Below are positions 39,830 to 54,800 of a stretch of 64,000 nucleotides of DNA, in pieces. Every line of letters begins with the position of its first letter. Positions within the stretch are counted from its first letter, which is position 1. The position numbers and the translations under genes are program-made. The notes under the pieces were generated by a model. That model saw nothing but the letters and a program-made list of their open reading frames with translations, made no database searches and was not told where the DNA came from. The stretch comes from Pyropia yezoensis (Eukaryota > Rhodophyta > Bangiophyceae > Bangiales > Bangiaceae). The DNA is taken from contig CM020620.1 in NCBI GenBank assembly GCA_009829735.1, forward strand, positions 3,227,447 through 3,291,446, read 5' to 3'.

Positions 39830-42800
39830 ACTTGAGACCTGGAGTGGGCCCTCTGGCGAGCCTTAAACAGTGTCAAACGCATTTTCGCACCGGAAGTCCC
39901 CGTTCTGGTACGTATGTTGGTGGCATGGATTCCATGGGCGTCAAATATCAAGTTCACTTCAATTTACGTGGAAGTCAGGTTTCCTCAAATACTCGGTTTA
40001 ATCTCGCATGCCTTCACAGCCTGGGATCGAGCGACGAATTTGCTGCTAGGGCGTCACTCTGCGCTGCTCGTCGACCTGTTCTTGCTCTCGACACGAGGAT
40101 GATGTCACCGCTGGCTCCACCAGGATCTGCTGCGCGCACGGATGTGGTGCAGAAGATTCGTCTGCAGCGAGGAAGCTCTAGTCTGGACGCGATTGTGTCT
40201 CCTGGAGGAGAAACTGGCACCACAACAATTGCGCACTGTGAGTGAGTACGCCCCGATTCAGGCAGGGTTGCGTCCCTTTGCTTCAACCAAGGCCACTTCA
40301 ATGTCATGTTTACGTTGGATGTAACGATCTGTGAAAGCGACATGTTGAATTCAACCTCATTCCATGTGTTTATCACTCAGACTTGAGACCTGGAGTGGGC
40401 CCTCCGGCGAGCCTTAAACAGTGTCAAACGCATTTTCGCACCGGAAGTCCCCGTTCTGGTACGTATGTTGGTGGCATGGATTCCATGGGCGTCAAATATC
40501 AAGTTCACTTCAATTTACGTGGAAGTCAGGTTTCCTCAAATACTCGGTTTAATCTCGCATGCCTTCACAGCCTGGGATCGAGCGACGAATTTGCTGCTTG
40601 GGCGTCACTCTGCGCTGCTCGTCGACCTGTTCTTGCTCTCGACACGAAGATGATGCCACCGCTGGCTCCACCAGGATCTGCTGCGCGCACGGATGTGGTG
40701 CAGAAGATTCGTCTGCAGCGAGGAAGCTCTAGTCTGGACGCGATTGTGTCTCCTGGAGGAGAAACTGGCACCACAACAATTGCGCACTGTGAGTGAGTAC
40801 GCCCCGATTCAGGCAGGGTTGCGTCCCTTTGCTTCAACCAAGGCCACTTCAATGTCATGTTTACGTTGGATGTAACGATCTGTGAAAGCGACATGTTGAA
40901 TTCAACCTCATTCCATGTGTTTATCACTCAGACTTGAGACCTGGAGTGGGCCCTCCGGCGAGCCTTAAACAGTGTCAAACGCATTTTCGCACCGGAAGTC
41001 CCCGTTCTGGTACGTATGTCGGTGGCATGGATTCCATGGGCGTCAATTATCAAGTTCACTTCAATTTACGTGGAAGTCAGGTTTCCTCAAATACTCGGTT
41101 TAATCTCGCATGCCTTCACAGCCTGGGATCGAGCGACGAATTTGCTGCTAGGGCGTCACTCTGCGCTGCTCGTCGACCTGTTCTTGCTCTCGACACGAAG
41201 ATGATGCCACCGCTGGCTCCACCAGGATCTGCTGCGCGCACGGATGTGGTGCAGAAGATTCGTCTGCAGCGAGGAAGCTCTAGTCTGGACGCGATTGTGT
41301 CTCCTGGAGGAGAAACTGGCACCACAACAATTGCGCACTGTGAGTGAGTACGCCCCGATTCAGGCAGGGTTGCGTCCCTTTGCTTCAACCAAGGCCACTT
41401 CAATGTCATGTTTACGTTGGATGTAACGATCTGTGAAAGCGACATGTTGAATTCAACCTCATTCCATGTGTTTATCACTCAGACTTGAGACCTGGAGTGG
41501 GCCCTCCGGCGAGCCTTAAACAGTGTCAAACGCATTTTCGCACCGGAAGTCCCCGTTCTGGTACGTATGTTGGTGGCATGGATTCCATGGGCGTCAATTA
41601 TCAAGTTCACTTCAATTTACGTGGAAGTCAGGTTTCCTCAAATACTCGGTTTAATCTCGCATGCCTTCACAGCCTGGGATCGAGCGACGAATTTGCTGCT
41701 AGGGCGTCACTCTGCGCTGCTCGTCGACCTGTTCTTGCTCTCGACACGAAGATGATGCCACCGCTGGCTCCACCAGGATCTGCTGCGCGCACGGATGTGG
41801 TGCAGAAGATTCGTCTGCAGCGAGGAAGCTCTAGTCTGGACGCGATTGTGTCTCCTGGAGGAGAAACTGGCACCACAACAATTGCGCACTGTGAGTGAGT
41901 ACGCCCCGATTCAGGCAGGGTTGCGTCCCTTTGCTTCAACCAAGGCCACTTCAATGTCATGTTTACGTTGGATGTAACGATCTGTGAAAGCGACATGTTG
42001 AATTCAACCTCATTCCATGTGTTTATCACTCAGACTTGAGACCTGGAGTGGGCCCTCCGGCGAGCCTTAAACAGTGTCAAACGCATTTTCGCACCGGAAG
42101 TCCCCGTTCTGGTACGTATGTCGGTGGCATGGATTCCATGGGCGTCAAATATCAAGTTCACTTCAATTTACGTGGAAGTCAGGTTTCCTCAAATACTCGG
42201 TTTAATCTCGCATGCCTTCACAGCCTGGGATCGAGCGACGAATTTGCTGCTAGGGCGTCACTCTGCGCTGCTCGTCGACCTGTTCTTGCTCTCGACACGA
42301 AGATGATGCCACCGCTGGCTCCACCAGGATCTGCTGCGCGCACGGATGTGGTGCAGAAGATTCGTCTGCAGCGAGGAAGCTCTAGTCTGGACGCGATTGT
42401 GTCTCCTGGAGGAGAAACTGGCACCACAACAATTGCGCACTGTGAGTGAGTACGCCCCGATTCAGGCAGGGTTGCGTCCCTTTGCTTCAACCAAGGCCAC
42501 TTCAATGTCATGTTTACGTTGGATGTAACGATCTGTGAAAGCGACATGTTGAATTCAACCTCATTCCATGTGTTTATCACTCAGACTTGAGACCTGGAGT
42601 GGGCCCTCCGGCGAGCCTTAAACAGTGTCAAACGCATTTTCGCACCGGAAGTCCCCGTTCTGGTACGTATGTTGGTGGCATGGATTCCATGGGCGTCAAT
42701 TATCAAGTTCACTTCAATTTACGTGGAAGTCAGGTTTCCTCAAATACTCGGTTTAATCTCGCATGCCTTCACAGCCTGGGATCGAGCGACGAATTTGCTG

Positions 42801-45800
42801 CTAGGGCGTCACTCTGCGCTGCTCGTCGACCTGTTCTTGCTCTCGACACGAGGATGATGTCACCGCTGGCTCCACCAGGATCTGCTGCGCGCACGGATGT
42901 GGTGCAGAAGATTCGTCTGCAGCGAGGAAGCTCTAGTCTGGACGCGATTGTGTCTCCTGGAGGAGAAACTGGCACCACAACAATTGCGCACTGTGAGTGA
43001 GTACGCCCCGATTCAGGCAGGGTTGCGTCCCTTTGCTTCAACCAAGGCCACTTCAATGTAATGTTTACGTTGGATGTAACGATCTGTGAAAGCGACATGT
43101 TGAATTCAACCTCATTCCATGTGTTTATCACTCAGACTTGAGACCTGGAGTGGGCCCTCCGGCGAGCCTTAAACAGTGTCAAACGCATTTTCGCACCGGA
43201 AGTCCCCGTTCTGGTACGTATGTTGGTGGCATGGATTCCATGGGCGTCAAATATCAAGTTCACTTCAATTTACGTGGAAGTCAGGTTTCCTCAAATACTC
43301 GGTTTAATCTCGCATGCCTTCACAGCCTGGGATCGAGCGACGAATTTGCTGCTAGGGCGTCACTCTGCGCTGCTCGTCGACCTGTTCTTGCTCTCGACAC
43401 GAAGATGATGCCACCGCTGGCTCCACCAGGATCTGCTGCGCGCACGGATGTGGTGCAGAAGATTCGTCTGCAGCGAGGAAGCTCTAGTCTGGACGCGATT
43501 GTGTCTCCTGGAGGAGAAACTGGCACCACAACAATTGCGCACTGTGAGTGAGTACGCCCCGATTCAGGCAGGGTTGCGTCCCTTTGCTTCAACCAAGGCC
43601 ACTTCAATGTCATGTTTACGTTGGATGTAACGATCTGTGAAAGCGACATGTTGAATTCAACCTCATTCCATGTGTTTATCACTCAGACTTGAGACCTGGA
43701 GTGGGCCCTCCGGCGAGCCTTAAACAGTGTCAAACGCATTTTCGCACCGGAAGTCCCCGTTCTGGTACGTATGTTGGTGGCATGGATTCCATGGGCGTCA
43801 ATATCAAGTTCACTTCAATTTACGTGGAAGTCAGGTTTCCTCAAATACTCGGTTTAATCTCGCATGCCTTCACAGCCTGGGATCGAGCGACGAATTTGCT
43901 GCTAGGGCGTCACTCTGCGCTGCTCGTCGACCTGTTCTTGCTCTCGACACGAAGATGATGCCACCGCTGGCTCCACCAGGATCTGCTGCGCGCACGGATG
44001 TGGTGCAGAAGATTCGTCTGCAGCGAGGAAGCTCTAGTCTGGACGCGATTGTGTCTCCTGGAGGAGAAACTGGCACCACAACAATTGCGCACTGTGAGTG
44101 AGTACGCCCCGATTCAGGCAGGGTTGCGTCCCTTTGCTTCAACCAAGGCCACTTCAATGTCATGTTTACGTTGGATGTAACGATCTGTGAAAGCGACATG
44201 TTGAATTCAACCTCATTCCATGTGTTTATCACCCAGACTTGAGACCTGGAGTGGGCCCTCCGGCGAGCCTTAAACAGTGTCAAACGCATTTTCGCACCGG
44301 AAGTCCCCGTTCTGGTACGTATGTTGGTGGCATGGATTCCATGGGCGTCAATTATCAAGTTCACTTCAATTTACGTGGAAGTCAGGTTTCCTCAAATACT
44401 CGGTTTAATCTCGCATGCCTTCACAGCCTGGGATCGAGCGACGAATTTGCTGCTAGGGCGTCACTCTGCGCTGCTCGTCGACCTGTTCTTGCTCTCGACA
44501 CGAGGATGATGTCACCGCTGGCTCCACCAGGATCTGCTGCGCGCACGGATGTGGTGCAGAAGATTCGTCTGCAGCGAGGAAGCTCTAGTCTGGACGCGAT
44601 TGTGTCTCCTGGAGGAGAAACTGGCACCACAACAATTGCGCACTGTGAGTGAGTACGCCCCGATTCAGGCAGGGTTGCGTCCCTTTGCTTCAACCAAGGC
44701 CACTTCAATGTCATGTTTACGTTGGATGTAACGATCTGTGAAAGCGACATGTTGAATTCAACCTCATTCCATGTGTTTATCACTCAGACTTGAGACCTGG
44801 AGTGGGCCCTCCGGCGAGCCTTAAACAGTGTCAAACGCATTTTCGCACCGGAAGTCCCCGTTCTGGTACGTATGTTGGTGGCATGGATTCCATGGGCGTC
44901 AATTATCAAGTTCACTTCAATTTACGTGGAAGTCAGGTTTCCTCAAATACTCGGTTTAATCTCGCATGCCTTCACAGCCTGGGATCGAGCGACGAATTTG
45001 CTGCTAGGGCGTCACTCTGCGCTGCTCGTCGACCTGTTCTTGCTCTCGACACGAAGATGATGCCACCGCTGGCTCCACCAGGATCTGCTGCGCGCACGGA
45101 TGTGGTGCAGAAGATTCGTCTGCAGCGAGGAAGCTCTAGTCTGGACGCGATTGTGTCTCCTGGAGGAGAAACTGGCACCACAACAATTGCGCACTGTGAG
45201 TGAGTACGCCCCGATTCAGGCAGGGTTGCGTCCCTTTGCTTCAACCAAGGCCACTTCAATGTCATGTTTACGTTGGATGTAACGATCTGTGAAAGCGACA
45301 TGTTGAATTCAACCTCATTCCATGTGTTTATCACTCAGACTTGAGACCTGGAGTGGGCCCTCCGGCGAGCCTTAAACAGTGTCAAACGCATTTTCGCACC
45401 GGAAGTCCCCGTTCTGGTACGTATGTGGTGGCATGGATTCCATGGGCGTCAATTATCAAGTTCACTTCAATTTACGTGGAAGTCAGGTTTCCTCAAATAC
45501 TCGGTTTAATCTCGCATGCCTTCACAGCCTGGGATCGAGCGACGAATTTGCTGCTAGGGCGTCACTCTGCGCTGCTCGTCGACCTGTTCTTGCTCTCGAC
45601 ACGAAGATGATGCCACCGCTGGCTCCACCAGGATCTGCTGCGCGCACGGATGTGGTGCAGAAGATTCGTCTGCAGCGAGGAAGCTCTAGTCTGGACGCGA
45701 TTGTGTCTCCTGGAGGAGAAACTGGCACCACAACAATTGCGCACTGTGAGTGAGTACGCCCCGATTCAGGCAGGGTTGCGTCCCTTTGCTTCAACCAAGG

Positions 45801-48800
45801 CCACTTCAATGTCATGTTTACGTTGGATGTAACGATCTGTGAAAGCGACATGTTGAATTCAACCTCATTCCATGTGTTTATCACTCAGACTTGAGACCTG
45901 GAGTGGGCCCTCCGGCGAGCCTTAAACAGTGTCAAACGCATTTTCGCACCGGAAGTCCCCGTTCTGGTACGTATGTTGGTGGCATGGATTCCATGGGCGT
46001 CAATTATCAAGTTCACTTCAATTTACGTGGAAGTCAGGTTTCCTCAAATACTCGGTTTAATCTCGCATGCCTTCACAGCCTGGGATCGAGCGACGAATTT
46101 GCTGCTAGGGCGTCACTCTGCGCTGCTCGTCGACCTGTTCTTGCTCTCGACACGAGATGATGCCACCGCTGGCTCCACCAGGATCTGCTGCGCGCACGGA
46201 TGTGGTGCAGAAGATTCGTCTGCAGCGAGGAAGCTCTAGTCTGGACGCGATTGTGTCTCCTGGAGGAGAAACTGGCACCACAACAATTGCGCACTGTGAG
46301 TGAGTACGCCCCGATTCAGGCAGGGTTGCGTCCCTTTGCTTCAACCAAGGCCACTTCAATGTCATGTTTACGTTGGATGTAACGATCTGTGAAAGCGACA
46401 TGTTGAATTCAACCTCATTCCATGTGTTTATCACTCAGACTTGAGACCTGGAGTGGGCCCTCCGGCGAGCCTTAAACAGTGTCAAACGCATTTTCGCACC
46501 GGAAGTCCCCGTTCTGGTACGTATGTTGGTGGCATGGATTCCATGGGCGTCAAATATCAAGTTCACTTCAATTTACGTGGAAGTCAGGTTTCCTCAAATA
46601 CTCGGTTTAATCTCGCATGCCTTCACAGCCTGGGATCGAGCGACGAATTTGCTGCTAGGGCGTCACTCTGCGCTGCTCGTCGACCTGTTCTTGCTCTCGA
46701 CACGAAGATGATGCCACCGCTGGCTCCACCAGGATCTGCTGCGCGCACGGATGTGGTGCAGAAGATTCGTCTGCAGCGAGGAAGCTCTAGTCTGGACGCG
46801 ATTGTGTCTCCTGGAGGAGAAACTGGCACCACAACAATTGCGCACTGTGAGTGAGTACGCCCCGATTCAGGCAGGGTTGCGTCCCTTTGCTTCAACCAAG
46901 GCCACTTCAATGTCATGTTTACGTTGGATGTAACGATCTGTGAAAGCGACATGTTGAATTCAACCTCATTCCATGTGTTTATCACTCAGACTTGAGACCT
47001 GGAGTGGGCCCTCCGGCGAGCCTTAAACAGTGTCAAACGCATTTTCGCACCGGAAGTCCCCGTTCTGGTACGTATGTTGGTGGCATGGATTCCATGGGCG
47101 TCAATTATCAAGTTCACTTCAATTTACGTGGAAGTCAGGTTTCCTCAAATACTCGGTTTAATCTCGCATGCCTTCACAGCCTGGGATCGAGCGACGAATT
47201 TGCTGCTAGGGCGTCACTCTGCGCTGCTCGTCGACCTGTTCTTGCTCTCGACACGAAGATGATGCACCGCTGGCTCCACCAGGATCTGCTGCGCGCACGG
47301 ATGTGGTGCAGAAGATTCGTCTGCAGCGAGGAAGCTCTAGTCTGGACGCGATTGTGTCTCCTGGGGGAGAAACTGGCACCACAACAATTGCGCACTGTGA
47401 GTGAGTACGCCCCGATTCAGGCAGGGTTGCGTCCCTTTGCTTCAACCAAGGCCACTTCAATGTCATGTTTACGTTGGATGTAACGATCTGTGAAAGCGAC
47501 ATGTTGAATTCAACCTCATTCCATGTGTTTATCACTCAGACTTGAGACCTGGAGTGGGCCCTCCGGCGAGCCTTAAACAGTGTCAAACGCATTTTCGCAC
47601 CGGAAGTCCCCGTTCTGGTACGTATGTTGGTGGCATGGATTCCATGGGCGTCAATTATCAAGTTCACTTCAATTTACGTGGAAGTCAGGTTTCCTCAAAT
47701 ACTCGGTTTAATCTCGCATGCCTTCACAGCCTGGGATCGAGCGACGAATTTGCTGCTAGGGCGTCACTCTGCGCTGCTCGTCGACCTGTTCTTGCTCTCG
47801 ACACGAAGATGATGCCACCGCTGGCTCCACCAGGATCTGCTGCGCGCACGGATGTGGTGCAGAAGATTCGTCTGCAGCGAGGAAGCTCTAGTCTGGACGC
47901 GATTGTGTCTCCTGGAGGAGAAACTGGCACCACAACAATTGCGCACTGTGAGTGAGTACGCCCCGATTCAGGCAGGGTTGCGTCCCTTTGCTTCAACCAA
48001 GGCCACTTCAATGTCATGTTTACGTTGGATGTAACGATCTGTGAAAGCGACATGTTGAATTCAACCTCATTCCATGTGTTTATCACTCAGACTTGAGACC
48101 TGGAGTGGGCCCTCCGGCGAGCCTTAAACAGTGTCAAACGCATTTTCGCACCGGAAGTCCCCGTTCTGGTACGTATGTTGGTGGCATGGATTCCATGGGC
48201 GTCAATTATCAAGTTCACTTCAATTTACGTGGAAGTCAGGTTTCCTCAAATACTCGGTTTAATCTCGCATGCCTTCACAGCCTGGGATCGAGCGACGAAT
48301 TTGCTGCTAGGGCGTCACTCTGCGCTGCTCGTCGACCTGTTCTTGCTCTCGACACGAAGATGATGCCACCGCTGGCTCCACCAGGATCTGCTGCGCGCAC
48401 GGATGTGGTGCAGAAGATTCGTCTGCAGCGAGGAAGCTCTAGTCTGGACGCGATTGTGTCTCCTGGAGGAGAAACTGGCACCACAACAATTGCGCACTGT
48501 GAGTGAGTACGCCCCGATTCAGGCAGGGTTGCGTCCCTTTGCTTCAACCAAGGCCACTTCAATGTCATGTTTACGTTGGATGTAACGATCTGTGAAAGCG
48601 ACATGTTGAATTCAACCTCATTCCATGTGTTTATCACTCAGACTTGAGACCTGGAGTGGGCCCTCCGGCGAGCCTTAAACAGTGTCAAACGCATTTTCGC
48701 ACCGGAAGTCCCCGTTCTGGTACGTATGTTGGTGGCATGGATTCCATGGGCGTCAATTATCAAGTTCACTTCAATTTACGTGGAAGTCAGGTTTCCTCAA

Positions 48801-51800
48801 ATACTCGGTTTAATCTCGCATGCCTTCACAGCCTGGGATCGAGCGACGAATTTGCTGCTAGGGCGTCACTCTGCGCTGCTCGTCGACCTGTTCTTGCTCT
48901 CGACACGAGGATGATGTCACCGCTGGCTCCACCAGGATCTGCTGCGCGCACGGATGTGGTGCAGAAGATTCGTCTGCAGCGAGGAAGCTCTAGTCTGGAC
49001 GCGATTGTGTCTCCTGGAGGAGAAACTGGCACCACAACAATTGCGCACTGTGAGTGAGTACGCCCCGATTCAGGCAGGGTTGCGTCCCTTTGCTTCAACC
49101 AAGGCCACTTCAATGTCATGTTTACGTTGGATGTAACGATCTGTGAAAGCGACATGTTGAATTCAACCTCATTCCATGTGTTTATCACTCAGACTTGAGA
49201 CCTGGAGTGGGCCCTCCGGCGAGCCTTAAACAGTGTCAAACGCATTTTCGCACCGGAAGTCCCCGTTCTGGTACGTATGTTGGTGGCATGGATTCCATGG
49301 GCGTCAATTATCAAGTTCACTTCAATTTACGTGGAAGTCAGGTTTCCTCAAATACTCGGTTTAATCTCGCATGCCTTCACAGCCTGGGATCGAGCGACGA
49401 ATTTGCTGCTAGGGCGTCACTCTGCGCTGCTCGTCGACCTGTTCTTGCTCTCGACACGAAGATGATGCCACCGCTGGCTCCACCAGGATCTGCTGCGCGC
49501 ACGGATGTGGTGCAGAAGATTCGTCTGCAGCGAGGAAGCTCTAGTCTGGACGCGATTGTGTCTCCTGGAGGAGAAACTGGCACCACAACAATTGCGCACT
49601 GTGAGTGAGTACGCCCCGATTCAGGCAGGGTTGCGTCCCTTTGCTTCAACCAAGGCCACTTCAATGTCATGTTTACGTTGGATGTAACGATCTGTGAAAG
49701 CGACATGTTGAATTCAACCTCATTCCATGTGTTTATCACTCAGACTTGAGACCTGGAGTGGGCCCTCCGGCGAGCCTTAAACAGTGTCAAACGCATTTTC
49801 GCACCGGAAGTCCCCGTTCTGGTACGTATGTTGGTGGCATGGATTCCATGGGCGTCAATTATCAAGTTCACTTCAATTTACGTGGAAGTCAGGTTTCCTC
49901 AAATACTCGGTTTAATCTCGCATGCCTTCACAGCCTGGGATCGAGCGACGAATTTGCTGCTAGGGCGTCACTCTGCGCTGCTCGTCGACCTGTTCTTGCT
50001 CTCGACACGAAGATGATGCCACCGCTGGCTCCACCAGGATCTGCTGCGCGCACGGATGTGGTGCAGAAGATTCGTCTGCAGCGAGGAAGCTCTAGTCTGG
50101 ACGCGATTGTGTCTCCTGGAGGAGAAACTGGCACCACAACAATTGCGCACTGTGAGTGAGTACGCCCCGATTCAGGCAGGGTTGCGTCCCTTTGCTTCAA
50201 CCAAGGCCACTTCAATGTCATGTTTACGTTGGATGTAACGATCTGTGAAAGCGACATGTTGAATTCAACCTCATTCCATGTGTTTATCACTCAGACTTGA
50301 GACCTGGAGTGGGCCCTCCGGCGAGCCTTAAACAGTGTCAAACGCATTTTCGCACCGGAAGTCCCCGTTCTGGTACGTATGTTGGTGGCATGGATTCCAT
50401 GGGCGTCAATTATCAAGTTCACTTCAATTTACGTGGAAGTCAGGTTTCCTCAAATACTCGGTTTAATCTCGCATGCCTTCACAGCCTGGGATCGAGCGAC
50501 GAATTTGCTGCTAGGGCGTCACTCTGCGCTGCTCGTCGACCTGTTCTTGCTCTCGACACGAAGATGATGCCACCGCTGGCTCCACCAGGATCTGCTGCGC
50601 GCACGGATGTGGTGCAGAAGATTCGTCTGCAGCGAGGAAGCTCTAGTCTGGACGCGATTGTGTCTCCTGGAGGAGAAACTGGCACCACAACAATTGCGCA
50701 CTGTGAGTGAGTACGCCCCGATTCAGGCAGGGTTGCGTCCCTTTGCTTCAACCAAGGCCACTTCAATGTCATGTTTACGTTGGATGTAACGATCTGTGAA
50801 AGCGACATGTTGAATTCAACCTCATTCCATGTGTTTATCACTCAGACTTGAGACCTGGAGTGGGCCCTCCGGCGAGCCTTAAACAGTGTCAAACGCATTT
50901 TCGCACCGGAAGTCCCCGTTCTGGTACGTATGTTGGTGGCATGGATTCCATGGGCGTCAATTATCAAGTTCACTTCAATTTACGTGGAAGTCAGGTTTCC
51001 TCAAATACTCGGTTTAATCTCGCATGCCTTCACAGCCTGGGATCGAGCGACGAATTTGCTGCTAGGGCGTCACTCTGCGCTGCTCGTCGACCTGTTCTTG
51101 CTCTCGACACGAAGATGATGCCACCGCTGGCTCCACCAGGATCTGCTGCGCGCACGGATGTGGTGCAGAAGATTCGTCTGCAGCGAGGAAGCTCTAGTCT
51201 GGACGCGATTGTGTCTCCTGGAGGAGAAACTGGCACCACAACAATTGCGCACTGTGAGTGAGTACGCCCCGATTCAGGCAGGGTTGCGTCCCTTTGCTTC
51301 AACCAAGGCCACTTCAATGTCATGTTTACGTTGGATGTAACGATCTGTGAAAGCGACATGTTGAATTCAACCTCATTCCATGTGTTTATCACTCAGACTT
51401 GAGACCTGGAGTGGGCCCTCCGGCGAGCCTTAAACAGTGTCAAACGCATTTTCGCACCGGAAGTCCCCGTTCTGGTACGTATGTTGGTGGCATGGATTCC
51501 ATGGGCGTCAATTATCAAGTTCACTTCAATTTACGTGGAAGTCAGGTTTCCTCAAATACTCGGTTTAATCTCGCATGCCTTCACAGCCTGGGATCGAGCG
51601 ACGAATTTGCTGCTAGGGCGTCACTCTGCGCTGCTCGTCGACCTGTTCTTGCTCTCGACACGAAGATGATGCCACCGCTGGCTCCACCAGGATCTGCTGC
51701 GCGCACGGATGTGGTGCAGAAGATTCGTCTGCAGCGAGGAAGCTCTAGTCTGGACGCGATTGTGTCTCCTGGAGGAGAAACTGGCACCACAACAATTGCG

Positions 51801-54800
51801 CACTGTGAGTGAGTACGCCCCGATTCAGGCAGGGTTGCGTCCCTTTGCTTCAACCAAGGCCACTTCAATGTCATGTTTACGTTGGATGTAACGATCTGTG
51901 AAAGCGACATGTTGAATTCAACCTCATTCCATGTGTTTATCACTCAGACTTGAGACCTGGAGTGGGCCCTCCGGCGAGCCTTAAACAGTGTCAAACGCAT
52001 TTTCGCACCGGAAGTCCCCGTTCTGGTACGTATGTTGGTGGCATGGATTCCATGGGCGTCAATTATCAAGTTCACTTCAATTTACGTGGAAGTCAGGTTT
52101 CCTCAAATACTCGGTTTAATCTCGCATGCCTTCACAGCCTGGGATCGAGCGACGAATTTGCTGCTAGGGCGTCACTCTGCGCTGCTCGTCGACCTGTTCT
52201 TGCTCTCGACACGAAGATGATGCCACCGCTGGCTCCACCAGGATCTGCTGCGCGCACGGATGTGGTGCAGAAGATTCGTCTGCAGCGAGGAAGCTCTAGT
52301 CTGGACGCGATTGTGTCTCCTGGAGGAGAAACTGGCACCACAACAATTGCGCACTGTGAGTGAGTACGCCCCGATTCAGGCAGGGTTGCGTCCCTTTGCT
52401 TCAACCAAGGCCACTTCAATGTCATGTTTACGTTGGATGTAACGATCTGTGAAAGCGACATGTTGAATTCAACCTCATTCCATGTGTTTATCACTCAGAC
52501 TTGAGACCTGGAGTGGGCCCTCCGGCGAGCCTTAAACAGTGTCAAACGCATTTTCGCACCGGAAGTCCCCGTTCTGGTACGTATGTTGGTGGCATGGATT
52601 CCATGGGCGTCAATTATCAAGTTCACTTCAATTTACGTGGAAGTCAGGTTTCCTCAAATACTCGGTTTAATCTCGCATGCCTTCACAGCCTGGGATCGAG
52701 CGACGAATTTGCTGCTAGGGCGTCACTCTGCGCTGCTCGTCGACCTGTTCTTGCTCTCGACACGAAGATGATGCCACCGCTGGCTCCACCAGGATCTGCT
52801 GCGCGCACGGATGTGGTGCAGAAGATTCGTCTGCAGCGAGGAAGCTCTAGTCTGGACGCGATTGTGTCTCCTGGAGGAGAAACTGGCACCACAACAATTG
52901 CGCACTGTGAGTGAGTACGCCCCGATTCAGGCAGGGTTGCGTCCCTTTGCTTCAACCAAGGCCACTTCAATGTCATGTTTACGTTGGATGTAACGATCTG
53001 TGAAAGCGACATGTTGAATTCAACCTCATTCCATGTGTTTATCACTCAGACTTGAGACCTGGAGTGGGCCCTCCGGCGAGCCTTAAACAGTGTCAAACGC
53101 ATTTTCGCACCGGAAGTCCCCGTTCTGGTACGTATGTCGGTGGCATGGATTCCATGGGCGTCAATTATCAAGTTCACTTCAATTTACGTGGAAGTCAGGT
53201 TTCCTCAAATACTCGGTTTAATCTCGCATGCCTTCACAGCCTGGGATCGAGCGACGAATTTGCTGCTAGGGCGTCACTCTGCGCTGCTCGTCGACCTGTT
53301 CTTGCTCTCGACACGAAGATGATGCCACCGCTGGCTCCACCAGGATCTGCTGCGCGCACGGATGTGGTGCAGAAGATTCGTCTGCAGCGAGGAAGCTCTA
53401 GTCTGGACGCGATTGTGTCTCCTGGAGGAGAAACTGGCACCACAACAATTGCGCACTGTGAGTGAGTACGCCCCGATTCAGGCAGGGTTGCGTCCCTTTG
53501 CTTCAACCAAGGCCACTTCAATGTCATGTTTACGTTGGATGTAACGATCTGTGAAAGCGACATGTTGAATTCAACCTCATTCCATGTGTTTATCACTCAG
53601 ACTTGAGACCTGGAGTGGGCCCTCCGGCGAGCCTTAAACAGTGTCAAACGCATTTTCGCACCGGAAGTCCCCGTTCTGGTACGTATGTTGGTGGCATGGA
53701 TTCCATGGGCGTCAATTATCAAGTTCACTTCAATTTACGTGGAAGTCAGGTTTCCTCAAATACTCGGTTTAATCTCGCATGCCTTCACAGCCTGGGATCG
53801 AGCGACGAATTTGCTGCTAGGGCGTCACTCTGCGCTGCTCGTCGACCTGTTCTTGCTCTCGACACGAGGATGATGTCACCGCTGGCTCCACCAGGATCTG
53901 CTGCGCGCACGGATGTGGTGCAGAAGATTCGTCTGCAGCGAGGAAGCTCTAGTCTGGACGCGATTGTGTCTCCTGGGGAGAAACTGGCACCACAACAATT
54001 GCGCACTGTGAGTGAGTACGCCCCGATTCAGGCAGGGTTGCGTCCCTTTGCTTCAACCAAGGCCACTTCAATGTCATGTTTACGTTGGATGTAACGATCT
54101 GTGAAAGCGACATGTTGAATTCAACCTCATTCCATGTGTTTATCACTCAGACTTGAGACCTGGAGTGGGCCCTCCGGCGAGCCTTAAACAGTGTCAAACG
54201 CATTTTCGCACCGGAAGTCCCCGTTCTGGTACGTATGTGGTGGCATGGATTCCATGGGCGTCAATTATCAAGTTCACTTCAATTTACGTGGAAGTCAGGT
54301 TTCCTCAAATACTCGGTTTAATCTCGCATGCCTTCACAGCCTGGGATCGAGCGACGAATTTGCTGCTAGGGCGTCACTCTGCGCTGCTCGTCGACCTGTT
54401 CTTGCTCTCGACACGAAGATGATGCCACCGCTGGCTCCACCAGGATCTGCTGCGCGCACGGATGTGGTGCAGAAGATTCGTCTGCAGCGAGGAAGCTCTA
54501 GTCTGGACGCGATTGTGTCTCCTGGAGGAGAAACTGGCACCACAACAATTGCGCACTGTGAGTGAGTACGCCCCGATTCAGGCAGGGTTGCGTCCCTTTG
54601 CTTCAACCAAGGCCACTTCAATGTCATGTTTACGTTGGATGTAACGATCTGTGAAAGCGACATGTTGAATTCAACCTCATTCCATGTGTTTATCACTCAG
54701 ACTTGAGACCTGGAGTGGGCCCTCCGGCGAGCCTTAAACAGTGTCAAACGCATTTTCGCACCGGAAGTCCCCGTTCTGGTACGTATGTTGGTGGCATGGA

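Noticed and set aside
39832..40245. The 137-codon frame in each satellite unit as a stand-alone gene repeated about 44 times
   Set aside because: It has no ATG start (the first codon is TTG) and ends 8 nt into the intron-like segment. It makes more sense as part of a spliced frame or as chance.
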